This document shows, piece after piece, positions 20,589 to 31,455 of a DNA stretch of 50,000 bases. A program made the position numbers and the translations under genes. Under the pieces are notes generated by a model. The model was not told where the DNA came from and did no database searches. It was given only the letters and a program-made list of their open reading frames with translations. This DNA is from Paulinella micropora (Eukaryota; Cercozoa; Imbricatea; Euglyphida; Paulinellidae), in assembly GCA_019918135.1 (NCBI GenBank), contig WBZZ01000599.1, forward strand, positions 27,501-77,500. Direction: 5' to 3'. Every line of letters begins with the position of its first letter. Position 1 is the stretch's first letter.

Positions 20589-21368
20589 TTAGACACTGTG
20601 GGAAGCATGATGGGGTGGGCGAGGCTTACGATGGCGTTTACCTTCAACCAAGTTCGTAGAGTCGATGTTCCCGTTTATGTCTCTTGGTGCCTTGCTCTCA
20701 GCGCGAGCAGATGGTGACGGTTGGTGCACTACAGTTGCATCAGATGAAGGACCAGAAATAAAGGCGGACGAAGACGCTGCGGCTAAAGATGAACCAGTAG
20801 TTTGCCCTGCAGGTTCAAAACTTTGCGAGGGAGAAGTACTTTCATAAGTAGACCGAGCAAATACGTCGTCCTCTTGATCCTTGCCCACTCCATCGTCACT
20901 GGCCACTTCGATTTGTGGCGAAATTTCCCGGGTTTCGCCTACATTTGTCACCAATTTTTCAGAGTCGAAAGGGGAAAAGGTAGGTAGTATGTCGTCGAAA
21001 GACCAGGGTCGTTCTTCCACACGTGCATTGTAGCCTCTGGTGCCGATGTCGAACTTTACGTTACGCACTTCCACAATCTTCCTGGTCTCAGGTAAATACA
21101 CTCTATATAAACGACGAAATATGTTATACCCAGTAAGCGTGCCAGGGATAGCCATAGGTCGTCCTTTCTTGGCCTCATGAACCCTCACGAATGCAAGGCA
21201 GCCAATAGGCTTCAGAAAATCCAAAGGAAACGAACGACGTAGTGTAACCTCATAAGGACTTCTTCCTTTGTAGGGTCCGTCGATCATTGGCATTACCATC
21301 CTTGTAGCACATTCAGCTCTGCATATTTCTTCCCAAAACGCTTCAGGTAGGTTGGCATCTAGACGCAA
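20589..21368 (-). pseudogene. Copia-1 integrase C-terminal region and linker
   Basis: Copia signature after the integrase core: LRLDANLPEAFWEEICRAE, then GPYKGRSPYEVTLRR, LDFLKPIGCLAFVRV, and GYNIFRRLYRVYLPETRKIV. A Ser-rich, acidic linker and a basic end (GKRHRKPRPPHH) follow. One base out of frame with the integrase core upstream. Confidence 0.8.
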
Positions 21369-22078
21369 TGCTGTAGCTCTCCCACCGTTGGTACGCCATT
21401 GACGTTCAGCTTTTGCGTTGCAGTAGGTTCATCACGCGGAGAAGGCTTGAGGATTATCCCTTTCGTCTTACAAAACATAGTCATAGCACGGGTCACGAAC
21501 TCACCATCTGTTCTTATTTGCTTGACCTTGTTGCCGGTTTGTGTCTCGAAGAACGCCACAGCCTTCTCCAGCTTGGGCTGATAGTTGTTTGACTCCCTAG
21601 ATGGTTCAAATGTAATGAATCCAAATGATGCCTTCGTTTCAGAGACCCCTAGTTGATACAGATTGCCTTGCAGGGACTTGACTGGCCATGGGCCCCTAAA
21701 GTCGACATGCAATGATTCGCCAAGTTGAAATTCGTAGTCCAATTGCTTGTGTATCTTGTAGTAGGGCAGCCTGGTAGCCTTCGCACGTTGACAGGGGCCA
21801 CACTCGTTAGGTAGCATCTGACGCCAATTAACACCAGTGATAGTCCTATCAATCTTCTTTGCCAATTGGTCCATCACATCTACACTTCCATGCGCACACA
21901 TTCTGTGAAATAGTAACGCAGGGACTGGTGATTTAGATGCGCGCGGGTTGACCGAAAATACTGCTTCTGCGGACGAATGAGCGTGTACTTGAGGGTAAAC
22001 CTCTTGTTCACGTCCAGCGGCGCGTCCTTGTCGGTATCCAACCTGTACAGCTTGTTTTGCATCATTCGCGAACGGCAA
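21359..22078 (-). pseudogene. Copia-1 integrase core with HHCC zinc site
   Basis: 240 codons. The gag-pre-integrase zinc site is LLFHRMCAHGSVDVMDQL, then CGPCQRAKATRLPY (H-H-C-C). The catalytic core shows SLHVDFRGPW (first Asp) and IRTDGEFV (second Asp). The third residue, Glu, would lie in RDEPTATQ or just after, where the frame is disturbed (the usual NGVAE reads NVNGVPTVGE). The upstream 21880-22119 frame carries the connecting segment. Confidence 0.82.
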
Positions 22079-22134
22079 AGTACCATCTGCTCGTCGATGA
22101 CTATAGGATGACGCAGCACGACGGCTTGACTGTT

Positions 22135-22434
22135 CTAGAACAAGGTCGATAGCTTGAAATCATAATCTAGTATGCCAGGCGAAATAATATTGTATGGTGC
22201 GTCAGGGACGACAAACACCTTGCGAAAAGTGACAGCAGTCGGCCCATTCGTTCCTGTCATGAAGGTGAAGTCCGCATCTGCTTTCATATTGACCTTGATC
22301 TTTTGTGTCGAAATGCCGGATAGCTGCGCAGCACTGCCATGTTGGTTGTAAAGCGGGTGAGAGGGATGGGCAATAATGCGATTGCAGCCAGTATCAAAGA
22401 TAGTACTACGTGTGTTGCCGTCGTTGACCAGCAA
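22135..22434 (-). pseudogene. Copia-1 aspartic protease
   Basis: 99 codons. Active-site box STIFDTGCNRIIAH (DTG, with the usual Ala replaced by Cys), then a flap region and VFVVPDAPYNIISPGILD, equivalent to the 'vp.l..NLlS' end of copia proteases. Length fits a retropepsin. Upstream 22479-22742 is a Pro/Thr-rich frame of unknown role. Confidence 0.72.
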
Positions 22435-22753
22435 TGCGACACCGCTTTCATTCGCATCTGTAGCAACAGTACTATCAATCAGCGTAGCGTAGCTGAGAAC
22501 GCACGTGTTTGCAATGATGGATCAAACACCTTGCCCTCCGGTTCGTCACTTTGTGTCGACGAGTCGATGACACGCCTTGGTGCGGTCAACCTATAAGTAG
22601 GGAATCCATAAATCCGCCGCCATATCGGTTGAAGCGTAGACTGGGTATCGGTAGGTGGCAGTTGCGGAATCGTTTCCGCCGGGGCACGTTGCCGAATCTG
22701 GTAGCGCGTCATGCGTTGATATGCGAACCATGCGTAGTCCACATTCGTCGAGC

Positions 22754-23371
22754 CTATACCACAAGCCGGTAGCTTCGTCTGCGATTGCAGATGACGTAGC
22801 TTTGCATTGGCAGAATCAGCGGCGTAGGAGCAAAATGTTGATGCGCGAATTTATCCTTCTTTTTGCAAGTGCGCGTGCAGTAGAACACCCACTGACAACC
22901 GGCACACAGACGATGACTGTTGAGCACGTTCTCCACTGAGTCGCAGTATTCACAGTGCTTCGGTGGGCTCGGGTTCGCATGCGGGCGCGATGCAGAGATC
23001 ATTGGGTTCGTGTGATATCGATCGCAAAATCTACACAGGCAGACAGTAGTTTGCCAATTGAAAGGGATTATATTGAACCCCAACCGAAGTGACCAATACT
23101 CCATTTCCATAATGGAGGCATGACCAAAACAAAAATGTACATCCATAGCCCAGTAGTTCGGTGCGCCTGGAAACATAGGATGGGAGTTAGATGTGTTGAG
23201 CAACACATTCGTGTACAAATCCGCAGGCACCTCCACGTTGAGCCTCTTAGTCGGTCTAAGTGTGCCAGCCACATAAGGCACAAGCAATGCTGGCTCCTTA
23301 CCCTCAGCGGCAACTTGTTCTGCATTGTAGTTGTTGAGCCAGAGCATCTTCTGAACATTCATCTGCAGCAC
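22754..23371 (-). pseudogene. Copia-1 extra region: HxxxxH/CxxC site plus MYND-like zinc finger
   Basis: 205 codons between gag and protease, where copia elements normally have nothing. Residues 79-116 give H-x4-H and a CLCRFC site. Residues 140-181 match MYND spacing: C140-x2-C143-x12-C156-x2-C159-x5-C165-x3-C169-x7-H177-x3-A181, with the FYC and C-x3-C spelling of MYND fingers. The last Cys is replaced by Ala. MYND fingers bind Pro-rich peptides in host proteins, so a protein-docking role is possible, but that is inference. Upstream frames at 23359-23583 and 23526-23966 (acidic, Ser-rich) link it to gag. Confidence 0.6.
22829..22954 (-). other. MYND-type zinc finger coding segment
   Basis: Seven of eight metal ligands in order; see the enclosing region. 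In element sense the codon at the eighth position is GCT. Confidence 0.6.
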
Positions 23372-23525
23372 ACCATTCGGGTACCACGGGTCTTGACGAG
23401 GGACAGTGTAGCTGCCGGACGCACCAACGCGCCACTAGTAATCCGCGGGCCAGTGTCGTGGCGGGACAGGAAAACCTTGTGGCAGCTCCGTCTTGCGTTG
23501 CAGCTTTTGCATAACACCCACATGT

Positions 23526-23966
23526 TCAACTTCGTCTGGAAATCATTCTCGTCGACCTTTGTTCGTCCGTTAGAGACTCCCACGGGAAGCTCAATGGCCT
23601 AGAGGACGGAAACGTCACAAAATCTTGATGCGGGTTTACCGCACCGTCGATGCCGCGAGTAGACGACCTCGCACTTGTCGTCGCAGTGTTTGTAGGTGGC
23701 GCAGTCGAAGACGAAGACGAAGTAGCGCCGTCCTTCACGTCGCTTCTCTCTTCTGGACCAGCCAAGGCCTCTCCGAGCAGTTCATCGACGTCGGTGAGCG
23801 TCCTGGGACTAAACGCCATGCATGCAACAGCATCATTCTCGTTCGTGTGAGCAGACGAGCTTCCGCTCGAGAAAGCAGGCGAAGTCTGTTCGTCGTCCAC
23901 AACGTCGTTGCCATCGTCGGAGTCACCGAGCTCCGGCATATCCGGATCATCGCAGCTGACAAACAA
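23526..23966 (-). pseudogene. Copia-1 acidic Ser/Thr-rich region
   Basis: 146 codons in the same frame as gag but separated from it by the stop at 24108. It starts with an Asp/Glu-rich stretch (DDPDMPELGDSDDGND), and a run of Ser/Thr follows. The overlapping frame 23735-24289 carries a threefold EQKAPSTDDG-like repeat (24029-24120, about 30 bp per unit), so true coding here switches frames. Confidence 0.5.
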
Positions 23967-24107
23967 TCATTATTGGTGCCAGCAAGTCCTGGCATAGGGC
24001 TGTTGTCCTGTTTGCTGTCAGCAGTTGGAGCCTTCTGCTCTCGGTCGTCGGTAGACAGAGCCTTCTGCTCTCCGTCGTCTGTAGATGGAGCCTCCTGCTC
24101 CCCATCA

Positions 24108-25565
24108 CTAATCAACACCAAAGTCGCGTCGAAGCATTTCACGCCACCGGAGGCCAGACGTGCTGACCCCATAAAGGGCTCCATGTTTATGATCGAAGCC
24201 TTCAAATCCCCCGACCGCCGACATTCGTGTCGAATCACCGTCGTCCGATGACGCAGGTCCACTATGGCTGCCGTCCATGTAGTCAGCAACCTCCTCGACG
24301 GCTATGTTGGCCCAGGCGTCGTCCAGTGGCTCCGGGGTGTTGTCCTCGGCAGCAAGATTAGCTTGAGATCCGTTCGAATGACGGTTGCCCTTACCTCGAG
24401 AATTGTTGTTGCCATTCCTGCCGGACTTGTTCTTTCCACCGCCCGTAGACGAATTGTCTTGACCCTGTCGTCGACCATTTCCTTTGCCATTGCGACGAGA
24501 TGAACCCCTAACCGTGCATACTGCTCCAAGGTGTTCTGGTTTGTTGGCACATTCGGCCCTCCTACAGCGCAGCCGAAAGTTACTGACCCGATGACGTTTG
24601 CCGCAGTTGAAACACTTGCCCTTGAACTGCCCCCCTAGAGCATACATCAGTGTAGAGTCTCCCGAAGTCGCATTAGGCCTACTATTCGACCGCTTATTCT
24701 CCGTAACCATTTCGACAGCCAAAAACTGCTCACGAGCCATGGCAACTAATTGATCGAAGGTGGGCTTGGAGACGTCTGGCTTGCTGAAGTAGCACGTGCG
24801 ACCGAAATCCCGAAACGGCAAATGAGTAGCAGCCTCTAACTTCTCAATCAAATTGATGCATTTGTATTCGTCTGAGAATACCTGCTTGCGCTCCGCCATC
24901 AATGCGTACCTGTACGTGTACCTATCCAACCATACTTGAGGCTTCTCCTTCGGTGTGAGCCGATCACGGTTGTGTTGGTGGATCAACCCAGCAGCAGAGA
25001 TGGCCCCAAGGTGTGCATACCTAGTGAACAGAGCGCTCCACATAGCATGACATTCGTTGCCAGCACGTCGTATAGCAAGCGTTGCCTCTGAATTACGTTG
25101 AGTTGCCTCCGCCAATATAGCTCGGAACTTGGTCTCCAGTTGTATTTGTACTGAGTCGGGTAAACAATCCATCAGATCCGCCCATGATGGGTCCGCTCCT
25201 AAGGCAGCCACAGCAACCCGTTGAGCAGCATGCGGGTCATCAACCGCACTCGCAGTCATGGTCGTCGTGGTCGTCGTTCTAGTTGACGACGACGATGAAG
25301 ATGATGACAAAAAACTCCCAGCCGATCCAGCCAACTGGGGCGGACGTAACAGGACTTTCATCTCTGCCCGTGAGAGCGGAGCACTATCGTCCCTTGCACA
25401 CAGCAGTAGCTTGGGGCCCAGTCCAACCAAGAATTGAAGAGTCGACCAACGAAAGTTGTCAAATGATTGCGCGTCCTGCGCAGCATCAGAAGAGGGAGCA
25501 GGTAGCTGCGGTACCTTAAGAGAGATCCGCGACAGCTCATAACCACTGGTCCCCGCCTGTAACAT
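24108..25565 (-). pseudogene. Copia-1 gag
   Basis: 485 codons. The ATG at 25565 lies inside the 5' LTR, and the reading frame runs through the LTR end and the primer-binding site (GTSGYEL). The central part resembles copia gag (UBN2-like): MWSALFTRYAHLGAISAAG, then KPTFDQLVAMAREQFL. A zinc-knuckle-like site follows (CFNCGKRHRVSNF with further Cys), with irregular spacing, then a Gly/Asn/Lys-rich nucleic-acid-binding tail (about residues 365-400) and an acidic end. The frame ends before the protease, so a polyprotein would need frameshifting or is broken. Confidence 0.8.
25535..25544 (-). other. Copia-1 primer-binding site, tRNA-Met anticodon-arm type
   Basis: In element sense GGTTATGAGC, right after the LTR. 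It is complementary to GCUCAUAACC, a tRNA-Met anticodon loop and stem (CAU anticodon). No match to a tRNA 3' end is evident. Drosophila copia primes from such a half tRNA. Confidence 0.65.
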
Positions 25566-25991
25566 CGATGGATTGTATAATAAACCGGTCAGTAAACCTT
25601 ACTCCTTCTGAGTACTTCGAATGATCAATAAAGATACTTTAATGAGAATTATTATTAAGAATAACAGTAACAAAGGTAGAGGTATGATGACGTGGCATTC
25701 TAGAAATAGAAATGTGTTAGTCATGACTGATAAACATATTTCTATAACCGTAATATTAGAGTGATTATATCACTAACCGTAACTCTGTTCTGGAATGCTC
25801 TGGAAACCTTTGTTATTTTTATCTGTAGTGCCGATAATTCCGGAATTAGTCAGAGTAATTGGTAATATATTGTTAGTTTATAATTCCGGTTACTGGTGGC
25901 ACTGTTACTGAATCTAACGGTTAATTGTGATATTCCAGTTCCATGGAGAGAAATCAACAATAGTAATAATATACTGTATAGTATGTTAACA
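25545..25991 (-). repeat. Copia-1 5' LTR
   Basis: 447 bp, partner of 17977-18423. It contains the gag ATG near its downstream end. The right edge abuts CTATG (25992-25996), the second target-site copy. Confidence 0.93.
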
Positions 25992-25997
25992 CTATGA

Positions 25998-26134
25998 CCC
26001 GATCCCAGGGTACGGAGTCCAGCCACGACATTGATCGAAGATTCCACTGCTTCCAGTCCGGCATCGACAATACTAAACAACTCACACAGAGCGAGAACAA
26101 AAACACAAAACATAGGTGAAACACCCGTAGTCAT
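25998..26134 (-). pseudogene. Copia-2 post-pol ORF, 5' part, broken by Copia-1
   Basis: The ATG overlaps the pol stop (ATGA at 26131-26134). The first residues look like a signal peptide: a short polar start, the hydrophobic core MFCVFVLALCELF, then SIVDAG. The frame is cut at the Copia-1 target site and resumes at 17976. A third ORF after pol is unusual for copia and invites comparison with envelope-like ORFs, but there is no further support. Confidence 0.4.
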
Positions 26135-26706
26135 TCCGGTTCGCCCGGAATGATAACAGTGAATTTGTTGAGCAAATAAGTAAACTGCTCGCGCGGCAAC
26201 GGTTTGGTGAGTAAATCTCCTATCTGCTTTTTAGTTCCTACCTTTATGAACTTTATCTCTCCATCTCTCTAAAGGTGATGAATGAAGTGTAATTCGAGAG
26301 GCAAATGTTTGGTGCGTGGTTGGGATAATCCTCTTTCACCCGCGAGAATTGTTTGCGAATTATCCTCGAAAATTTCTACTGCACCTTTTTGCGGAATTCC
26401 GAGTTCCTGTCTGACATGGCCTATTGCTAGTCCTTCTCTTATGCATTCAGCAGCTGCGTAAATTTCCGCGTCATTTGAACTAAGTGCTATCCTACTCTGT
26501 CTTTTTGAAAGCCAACCTATTGGGTCTCCTCCCCACAAGATTATAAAACCTGTGCGGGACTTACCCGTCTTCAAACAGACTTTGTGAGCGGCATCGGGCC
26601 ACAAAGTGACCTTAGGGTAGGACATACCCTCTTGAACGGATTTTGGCCCGTTAAATGCCATACCGCGAAAAGACTTGATTAAATAGCGTATGATTCTGCC
26701 TAACAT
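26131..26706 (-). pseudogene. Copia-2 RNase H and pol C-terminus
   Basis: RNase H motifs: WPDAAHKVCLKTGKSRTGF, WLSKRQSRIALSSNDAEIYA, EDNSQTILAG, RTKHLPLELHFI. The annotated frame stops at 26269. After a short shift the normal end is readable (GDLLTKPLPREQFTYLL) to a TGA at 26131-26133. The break from RT is at 26706-26715. The TKPLP box is preserved here, unlike Copia-1. Confidence 0.88.
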
Positions 26707-26714
26707 AGCGTAAG

Positions 26715-27632
26715 TTACTCCTTGTCTATGGTTTGCATGACGCTTGCAGCGTTAAGAGCTTGTTCGATATCTGGTCTTATCATTTTGGCTAAATAAAGCA
26801 AGCTGCCTACTATACTCGGAATAGACATTTTACGCAAAGCTGCATCTTCCGACATTGCTTCCGGTGTTTGGTCTACCGCTGGGGTACTGACCAGACGAGA
26901 ATTTGCGTATCCTGTCTCACGTAAAATTTGCAATTGGTACTTTCTTTGGTGCAAAACGATTCTGCCTTTCTCATGCACTATCTCTATCCCTTTGAATTGA
27001 ACCTTTGCGACTCCTAGCCTTTTGAGTGGGTAGTACTGTTCTAACACAGGCGCGAATCTTTCATAAGCTTCTTTTTTAGGTGCGGAAAATATTAAATCAT
27101 CCACGTGAAATACTCGCATTATCGCTTCTCTTATAGGCTTGTCTTTCTCTACGAACATGCATAAATCGGAGTCTAACAACCTAAATCCTAGCTTTATTAA
27201 CTTAGGGGCTAGTATGTCATACCACCTTCTACCTGCCTGAGGCGCACCATATAACGCTCCATCAACACGCAATATCATCCCCTCTTTACCCTCTCTATCC
27301 ATTGCTTCAGGTGGGTAGGCAAATACGGGATCTTGCATGCGGGCATTTAAGTAAGCACTTTTGAAATCAATTCCATAAAGCTTATTACCATGCCAGGCAG
27401 TTAGTTTGGCAAGCATGAGCAGTGAGCGATGTGAGGAACAAGGGACAAACAATTGGTCAGGGTTGAAACTAACTCCTGGCTCTAACATGCCTCCTCTTAA
27501 AGCTAATCTAGACTTAACAAACTTCCTTCCGTTCTCGTCTATCTTTACTTTGTGAACCCATGTGAGCCTAACTATCTTGCTAACACCAGCCTTTTTGGCT
27601 TCGCTAAAGTTAACCCATGTGTATGTCTTCAA
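26715..27632 (-). pseudogene. Copia-2 reverse transcriptase
   Basis: 305 codons. FVKSRLALRGG opens the domain. YGIDFKSAYLNARM holds the first catalytic Asp. ALYGAPQAGRRWYDIL follows, and FHVDDLIFSA is the catalytic box with both Asp. KVQFKGIEIVHEKGRI and the tail to SLLYLAKMIRPDI complete it. The catalytic residues are intact, in contrast to Copia-1. A one-base break near 27655 separates it from the upstream sequence coding HVPKEIAEQGLTAKELLEG. Confidence 0.9.
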
Positions 27633-28670
27633 GTCCTCAAGAGATTGAATCTCTCTTTTTCATGCCCTCTAACAACTCTTTCGCTGTCAATCCCTGCTCA
27701 GCTATCTCTTTAGGCACATGAATGTTAAAATAAAGCAAAAGTTCATTTGGTTCATTCATGCATCTGTCATAACATAACATAGCACTCTCCAACTCTCCAG
27801 CAGGCAATACGGACTCCCCTCACTTACCTTGTACTTATTGATCTCAGAATCTAGCATCTTCTCTAGTCTGTCCTCAAACTGAACAAAGTGAGATGGCTTA
27901 GGTTGTTTTCTGACTTTTAACCTCTCTTTGGGGGCACACTTCTGCTTTACTATGCATGTGCGCACTTTACTCTCCCAGCCCCGGAGTCTCCCTAAGTCTT
28001 CTCTGCCCACTCGTCTCCCCACTCTCTTGCAAGAACTCTCACTCTCACTCCCTCTAGTTCCTGAACCTCAACTACTTTTTCTTTTCATTTTAGTTCACTA
28101 TGCGGTCGTGATGGTGGTTGTTGTGCTTGTGGTGGTTGTTGTTGTGCCTGTCGTCTTTTTCATTTTCCTTCTTGAACTATGTTAGCTTCTGTGATCTTGT
28201 CACTCTGCTCCCATATTCTTCCTTTACTAGGTTGCTCACTCTCTTCATATGCTCTTCTCTCATGCTGTGCTTGAGGGTCAGATGCATCTCGAGTGCGTGT
28301 GCATGTCCTAGTCCTGTGTTGTTTGTCTATGGGGTTGTGTCGGTGGGATGGGGTGCAGCTGTCGGTGTGGTGTCGATGTCCTGTGTTGAAAAGCTATCTT
28401 GTGTTTGTGTGTGTTTGTGATCTATGCTGACTCCCCCTGTGTCCCCTCCATACTCCCCCTGTCCTTGTTGACTATCTGACTGACTAACGTCATCGACATC
28501 GTCGTATGTGTCGTCATCGTCATGAGTCTGTGTCGTGTCCTCTTGTGTGTGGGTGGTGGTGACTGTGGTGGTAGTGGGTGTGGAGTTTGTTTGTTCAACA
28601 TCGACATCCTTACTCTCACTCTCCCCCTCAGCAGCCCGCTTGACTGTTCTCTCTGGATGTGCTTCCTTCC
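27633..28670 (-). pseudogene. Copia-2 integrase-RT linker
   Basis: Low-complexity coding-like DNA without start codons. In element sense about 28400-28620 reads Thr/Asp-rich (TTTTVTTTHTQED, DDDDTYDDVDDVSQSD) and 27756-28022 gives a Lys/Arg-rich then acidic segment (KPSHFVQFEDRLEKMLDSE). Linkers of this kind join integrase to RT in copia polyproteins. Opposite-strand frames here (Val/Leu/Cys-rich) are shadows. Confidence 0.5.
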
Positions 28671-29273
28671 CTATCTAACTCCTGTTACTACTTTCCTACC
28701 GTCCCACACTCTATATAACTCCCTAAATAAGTCATACCCTACTAGCATAACTTTCTTTCCTCTAAACTGTCCCTTTCTACCCTTGCCTGTATACATTACT
28801 CCCATGTAGCCTATCGGTCTAAGGTGTTTTAAAAACGGTTTCCTTGCCAATAATTGCTCAAATGGGGACATCCCCTTCCTAGGTCCTTGGGTGGCAGGCA
28901 AAATGTTATGTAGAGTGGTAACCGTTGCCGAATGCTCCATCTCTGCCCAGAAAGAAATGGGCAGGTGGGCATGGTAACGCATGGCTCGTGCGGCCCCAGC
29001 CGTAATGTCATTGGCTTTTTCAGCGATAGGGTTACCATCTTTGTCCCCCGTTGCTGACGTTTTCCAAATAAACTGACTAGGCTTCCACCACTCTATCACC
29101 TCTTTCGGGACATCAAACTCTTGATCACATCTATATAATTTCTTGTACTTTGTTTCCTGTCTGTCTCTCATAAATGCTACCGCCTGCTTAATGCAGTCAA
29201 TAAATTCGTTCTTATGCGCAAGATAATAATCCTTAATAAACAACGAGTAATCGTCCGTGACCGGTTGAGGCAA
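28671..29273 (-). pseudogene. Copia-2 integrase, core lacking its first part
   Basis: Starts in the core at PVTDDYSLFIKDYYLAHKNE. The third catalytic residue is in DKDGNPIAEKANDITAGA, and the C-terminal block is FWAEMEHSATVTTLHNILP with GRKGQFRGKKVMLVGYD. The HHCC zinc site and the strand with the first catalytic Asp are missing: the frame joins the protease almost directly (29277), separated by one TGA. So about 150 codons appear deleted. Confidence 0.8.
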
Positions 29274-29276
29274 TAT

Positions 29277-29666
29277 TCACGGGTAACCTGGGGCTAAGGA
29301 GCATTGGCCTTGACACCGTAATTGCCTACCGTGTCCATTGATGCGCGTCACTCTTGCCGTCCCCTCCTGTCCTATCTCACACTCTCCATTACCTGTAATT
29401 AGCTTGACAGGGGGAACGGACTTAATGTCGTGTAACATTTCAGGGTTGCATGCTATGTCTCGTGACGACCCGCTATCCTGAACTATCGTGCTTTTTCTGT
29501 CTCGCCCCCCTTCCCCATCTAACACTAGTGCATAGTTCTGTTTGCTATTCTTGTGTTGTGATGGTGCTGGTGGTTGTGAGGTGTTGCTGCTTTGGGTTTG
29601 TGTTGGTGGGGATAGTGTTGTGCGTGCTGCGTGTGCTATATGCACTCCCTCTATCGCTCTCACCAC
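29277..29666 (-). pseudogene. Copia-2 aspartic protease
   Basis: Active-site box TIVQDSGSSRDIACN (DSG), then VKLITGNGECEIG (flap region) and LRCQGQCSLAPGYP, equivalent to the end of copia proteases. A Thr/Ser/Gln-rich N-terminal part precedes it. It ends at TGA 29277-29279. Confidence 0.75.
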
Positions 29667-29671
29667 ATCTG

Positions 29672-30509
29672 TCAGAACTCATCTAGCACTAACTTCCCTT
29701 CACTCACTCTCTTTACCTCACCACTGCTTTCTCTAATGCATGTTGTTGTGAGTTGTTGAGCGAGCTGTTCTATGTCTTTGAAAGTGATGATGGGTGGCGT
29801 GTTGGTGTGTGATTGGGTTTGAGGCTTTGGACCTGTTTGTGGTGTCGGGGTTGCTGCTGCGCCTTCCCGCTGCTTCCCCTTGGCCTCCCCGGTCCCTACG
29901 GCAACACTGGGTAGTCCGGCAGATGCCGGACTCCCACTCTTAGCGTGAGTCTTCCTGATAATGCAGTGTTTTTCAAAATATTTCTTAACATTGCCCTTCC
30001 GCGTAAATGTTAGATATTCCGGGTCAACATCACTATCATCTAAGCACGATGCCATGTCATGTCTGATCTCATCAGAACATCTAGAGTCATTTTCACTGTC
30101 ATAGTATGACTCCTCCATCTCTTCCTCTCCTTCTTCTTCCTCACGCTCTCTCTTTGCATTGGTGTGTCATCTGTTTGCGTGACATGAGTGGGTGATGCGG
30201 TGTGAGGTGTTTGTGTGGTGGAGGTGTGTTTTTGCGGTGATGTCTCTACACGCCTACTCCCCCTCACTTCCCTTTTCACTCCCTTTTGCTTACTCTCTCC
30301 CTCCCTCTGTGGAGATTGGTTGGTGAATGTGGTAGTGAGGTTGTGTGGTATGACTGTCCCTCTCGCTTTTGCATCCTCACGCAAACCACTCTCATCAGGG
30401 GAGTAAGGGGACTTGGGGACGGAGGTCTGGGCTGACAGCTAAATCAAGTAGAGGATACTCTTTGTCCTGTTTCTTTGCATGATAACCGCAAAATAGTCTA
30501 TATATCAAC
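29672..30509 (-). pseudogene. Copia-2 gag-protease linker
   Basis: Three partly overlapping frames (29672-30118, 30040-30384, 30395-30598): Ser/Thr/Gln-rich with acidic patches (YYDSENDSRCSDEIRHD). No motif. Probably a degraded part of the polyprotein. Confidence 0.4.
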
Positions 30510-31150
30510 CTAGAAGCTTGCAGAGCATTTGGACCCCTCTTGTCTCTTGTCTTTCTCAAGAGAGATTTGACAAGGACTGTTCTTTTTGTTCTTGCCATGA
30601 CACTTAAGGGACCTCGGTCTCTCTTTGCTATACCTCTCTATGGTTGTCAGAGGTGATTTGGGGACTGTGTTTTGACGCTGTGGGGTGTTTGTGGAGGTGT
30701 CCCTTGTTAGCTGACTCTGAGAGCGTGAGATTGGTGTGTCGGAGGGACTCCCTCCGTCACTTCTATTTGTCGACAGGGGACGAACACCTGGCTCAGTCTG
30801 AGGTTCCCCAGACTCGACATTCGCTCTCTCCCTGCCTCTCTCTTCGCCAGGGGTTTCCCCAGAATCGTCTAGGACATCTGCCCCCATAAAAATGAGCAAA
30901 GCGTCACTATCAGTCTCTGTGTTTCCCTCTTCTTCCTCTCTGATGAGGTTCATGTCTTTGTCTTTGAGAGACTTTTTGTGCTTATTGCTGTGAGGTTTTC
31001 CCTTTTTCTTTTTGTTATCGTTCTTGTCTTCACTCGCTTGAGCTTTCTTACGGGGTTTCTTTGCTGGGCAATACTTCTTGGTATGGCCTTTCTCATTACA
31101 CTCGTAACAAGTGACTTTGAGCCACCATTCTTCCTTCTTCTTGAATTTTC
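30510..31150 (-). pseudogene. Copia-2 gag C-terminal part with CCHC zinc knuckle
   Basis: A frame without its own start. CYECNEKGHTKKYC at 31068-31109 is a perfect C-x2-C-x4-H-x4-C knuckle for RNA packaging. It is followed by a Lys-rich stretch and then an acidic, Ser/Thr/Pro-rich region (from MNLIREEEEG at 30953) ending in a basic tail. The frame is shifted against the longer ORF 30950-31282. Confidence 0.75.
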
Positions 31151-31455
31151 TGAACTCGCCCTTACCCCTTCGTCCTCATCTCCCTTATCACCTGCTAAGA
31201 GGTTTGTCTCCCTCTTCTGCCTCGTGGGCTTTTCAGGTCTCTCCTTCCTCTCTTCCCCTCTCCACTTATCCTTTCTCCACAACGCCCATGTGTCTCTCGC
31301 GCTGTCAACTAAGTCGTCAAATCCTGGTCTAAGGTTGGTGGGTAGGTTGGAGTAGAGTGCTTTGAAGTTCTCTCCGTATGCGGGGTGTTTTGCAAGCTTA
31401 GCAAGCAGGGCTCTTATGAGGTCATCTTCGTCGAATGGGTGAGTTCTGTGACTTT

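Larger units (their letters stand above)
17977..25991 (-). mobile_element. Copia-1, young Ty1/copia retrotransposon nested in Copia-2
   Basis: 8.0-kb minus-strand element with two 447-bp LTRs that differ at three positions I can find (18240, 18350 and 18356 against their partners) and a 5-bp target duplication. The order in element sense is LTR, tRNA-Met half-type PBS, gag, an extra Cys-rich region, protease, integrase, RT, RNase H, a G7 polypurine tract, LTR. Coding frames shift repeatedly and the RT active site is altered, although the LTRs look recent. Confidence 0.93.

Noticed and set aside
28118..28809. Plus-strand Val/Leu/Cys-rich frames resembling membrane proteins
   Set aside because: They lie antisense to the Thr/Asp-rich linker of Copia-2 pol; antisense of such codons gives hydrophobic residues.
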